In this document: positions 5,977-6,645 of the stretch, in pieces
Layout of the letters: every line of letters begins with the position of its first letter
How positions within the stretch are numbered: the first letter of the stretch is position 1
NCBI GenBank assembly: GCA_002395805.1
Contig: DGVB01000040.1
Location: 1 to 6,645 of the forward strand
Reading direction: 5' to 3'
Source of the DNA: Bacteroidales bacterium UBA4295
GTDB lineage: Bacteria > Bacteroidota > Bacteroidia > Bacteroidales > Paludibacteraceae
DNA: 6,645 nucleotides
Notes under the pieces: model-generated
The model's database searches: none
The model's input: only the letters and a program-made list of their open reading frames with translations
Told to the model about the DNA's origin: nothing
Translations under genes and position numbers: made by a program

Positions 5977-6003
5977 AAAAAAGCAGCGTCACTTTGACGC
6001 TGC
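5977..6003 (-). terminator. Terminator-like palindrome with T6 tract
   Basis: On the minus strand the arms GCAGCGTCA (6003-5995) and TGACGCTGC (5991-5983) form a perfect 9-bp GC-rich stem with a 3-nt loop, followed at once by six T residues (5982-5977). This is the shape of an intrinsic terminator for leftward transcription. It overlaps the -7 box of the operon promoter at 6003, so a transcript from that promoter would start inside the palindrome and could not fold it fully. It may instead stop leftward transcription arriving from upstream, or serve as an operator-like DNA palindrome. Confidence 0.65.
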
Positions 6004-6034
6004 AAAATTACTGCTTTTTTGCGGGGTACACAAG
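6003..6034 (-). promoter_or_regulatory. Bacteroidota-type promoter for the minus-strand operon
   Basis: On the minus strand TAATTTTG (6010-6003) matches the -7 consensus TAnnTTTG of the Bacteroidota primary sigma factor. CTTG at 6034-6031 serves as the -33 box (consensus TTTG), with exactly 20 nt between them. The expected start lies near 5993-5998, giving a leader of about 65 nt before the ATG at 5930. Confidence 0.7.
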
Positions 6035-6039
6035 TACCC
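6024..6039. promoter_or_regulatory. Palindrome overlapping the -33 box of the operon promoter
   Basis: GGGTAC (6024-6029) and GTACCC (6034-6039) are a perfect inverted repeat with a 4-base spacer ACAA. It covers the putative -33 box at 6031-6034, a position suited to an operator. No T-tract follows on either strand. Operator function is inference. Confidence 0.4.
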
Positions 6040-6069
6040 AAAACTCGCATTTTTCATTAATTGCGCAAT

Positions 6070-6097
6070 GAAAAAAGCACTTTGCGACGCTTTTTTC
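6070..6097. repeat. Inverted repeat between the divergent promoters
   Basis: GAAAAAAGC (6070-6078) and GCTTTTTTC (6089-6097) are perfect inverted copies around a 10-nt centre. The centre shares CACTTTG and ACGCT with the palindrome at 5983-6003. A6/T6 flanks make it look like a weak bidirectional terminator, but only two G:C pairs hold the core. Confidence 0.4.
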
Positions 6098-6128
6098 TTG
6101 CGTATTTCGAAAAAAAGCAGTAAATTTG
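6097..6128 (+). promoter_or_regulatory. Bacteroidota-type promoter for the vWA gene
   Basis: TAAATTTG (6121-6128) matches the -7 consensus TAnnTTTG and CTTG (6097-6100) is the -33 box, again with a 20-nt spacer. Transcription should begin near 6133-6138, about 20 nt before the ATG at 6157. The 20 bases at 6111-6130 match the reverse complement of 6001-6020 at 19 positions, so the two divergent promoters share the same core. Confidence 0.72.
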
Positions 6129-6156
6129 CACCCGAATATGTAATCGCCTTAAAATT

Positions 6157-6645
6157 ATGCTAAGAAAACTATTCCCATTTATCTTTACTACGGTAGTAGC
6201 CATTCTGCTGTTTATTCCTTACGCAAGCGCGCAAGATCATGATTTCAGCAACATGGAGAAAGAGTATCCGTTGCTGATGGAGCGGTACGGCAACCGGTTG
6301 GAAAGCCGCAACGCCCATTATATCTTTGCGATAGATATCTCCAGCTCGATGACCCAATACGAGCAGGTGGTACGCGAGAGCCTGAAGACCTTCATCCAGG
6401 CCATCCCGGACAAAGACCAGGTGACCATCATCGTCGTTTGCGACGAGAACAACACCAATTATCTGAACTCCATCAAATGTATCTCGATAGAGCCCGCCGT
6501 CCGTCAGTCCATCATTGCGGCCATCAACTCGCAGCAGTTTAAGTTTCTGAAGAAAAACGACCCGCACGACGGATCGGATATGTACGGGATGACAAGCCGT
6601 GTGCTGGAGGCGATGAACGTAGTGAACAGCAGCGATCTGACGTTC
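6157..6645 (+). CDS. Exported von Willebrand factor A domain protein, 3' end missing
   Basis: The frame is open from the ATG at 6157 to the edge: 163 codons. Residues 1-25 form a Sec signal peptide (hydrophobic FIFTTVVAILLFI, cleavage likely after PYASA). From about 53 a vWA domain begins: strand HYIFAID leads into the metal-ion-dependent adhesion site DISSSM (Asp60, Ser62, Ser64 in the DxSxS pattern). A second hydrophobic strand VTIIVV (89-94) ends the first Rossmann-like repeat. At 139-150 the segment GSDMYGMTSRVL sits where the third MIDAS residue, usually Thr in a GGT motif, is expected; here it is Ser140. The domain binds a divalent metal and usually a protein partner. The location outside the cytoplasm is predicted from the signal peptide. 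The gene is divergent from the adhesin operon and has its own promoter; no Shine-Dalgarno site is visible. The in-frame alternative ATG is at Met33, but it would remove the signal peptide. The full architecture and partner are unknown. Confidence 0.9.
   Translation, partial: MLRKLFPFIFTTVVAILLFIPYASAQDHDFSNMEKEYPLLMERYGNRLESRNAHYIFAIDISSSMTQYEQVVRESLKTFIQAIPDKDQVTIIVVCDENNTNYLNSIKCISIEPAVRQSIIAAINSQQFKFLKKNDPHDGSDMYGMTSRVLEAMNVVNSSDLTF

Noticed and set aside
6070..6097. A6GC/GCT6 inverted repeat as a strong bidirectional terminator
   Set aside because: Only two G:C pairs close the 10-nt loop; the remaining stem is A:T, so it is too weak to call a terminator.
5948..6163. 71-codon plus-strand frame in the divergent intergenic region
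   Set aside because: It crosses the terminator-like palindrome, both promoters and the inverted repeats, which explain the sequence better, and overlaps the vWA start.
6169..6567. 132-codon minus-strand frame within the vWA gene
   Set aside because: It is antisense to a well-supported signal peptide and MIDAS-containing frame.

Overview
The window looks like a piece of a Bacteroidota (Bacteroidales-type) chromosome, probably from a host-associated or gut lineage. The evidence is: two promoters matching the Bacteroidota pattern (a -7 box TAnnTTTG with a TTG-type -33 box 20 nt upstream), A/T-rich leaders without Shine-Dalgarno sites, BspA/TpLRR-type leucine-rich repeat proteins with Sec signal peptides, and a conserved C-terminal tail (NGQLxIERNGKTYNAxG) resembling the end of a type IX secretion (T9SS) type A sorting domain. 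No genus can be assigned from sequence alone.

Layout. Positions 1-5930 hold five minus-strand genes that read leftward as one probable operon: 5930->4572 (carbohydrate-binding-like beta-rich protein), 11 bp gap, 4560->2968 (LRR protein with three beta-grasp-like repeats), 4 bp ATGA overlap, 2971->2318 (small secreted beta-rich protein), 78 bp gap, 2239->1340 (LRR protein), 32 bp gap, 1307->beyond position 1 (two-module LRR protein, cut by the window edge). From 5931 to 6156 lies a divergent regulatory region with two near-identical, oppositely oriented promoters, a terminator-like palindrome, a second palindrome and further short inverted repeats. From 6157 a plus-strand gene for an exported von Willebrand factor A (vWA) protein begins and runs off the right edge.

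How the genes fit together. All five minus-strand products carry export signals and have adhesive or ligand-binding folds, so the operon probably supplies a set of cell-surface or secreted binding proteins. The three that are complete at both ends and carry the tail (5930, 4560, 2239) share nearly identical DNA for the signal peptide and similar DNA for the C-terminal tail, while their middles differ: a 'common ends, different middle' design. The 217-aa protein is a diverged stand-alone relative of the N-terminal domain of the 452-aa protein and has no tail.

The most unusual signal is a set of 7-bp-period tandem repeats. Two unrelated sequences, each built as four heptamers (two copies of a 14-bp unit), sit at the same place in two paralogues: the linker just before the C-terminal tail. 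A third heptamer repeat lies in an intergenic gap and a fourth, non-heptameric, hairpin-bearing repeat-like sequence lies in another. Loss or gain of one heptamer would put the tail out of frame, so a switching role is conceivable but unproven.
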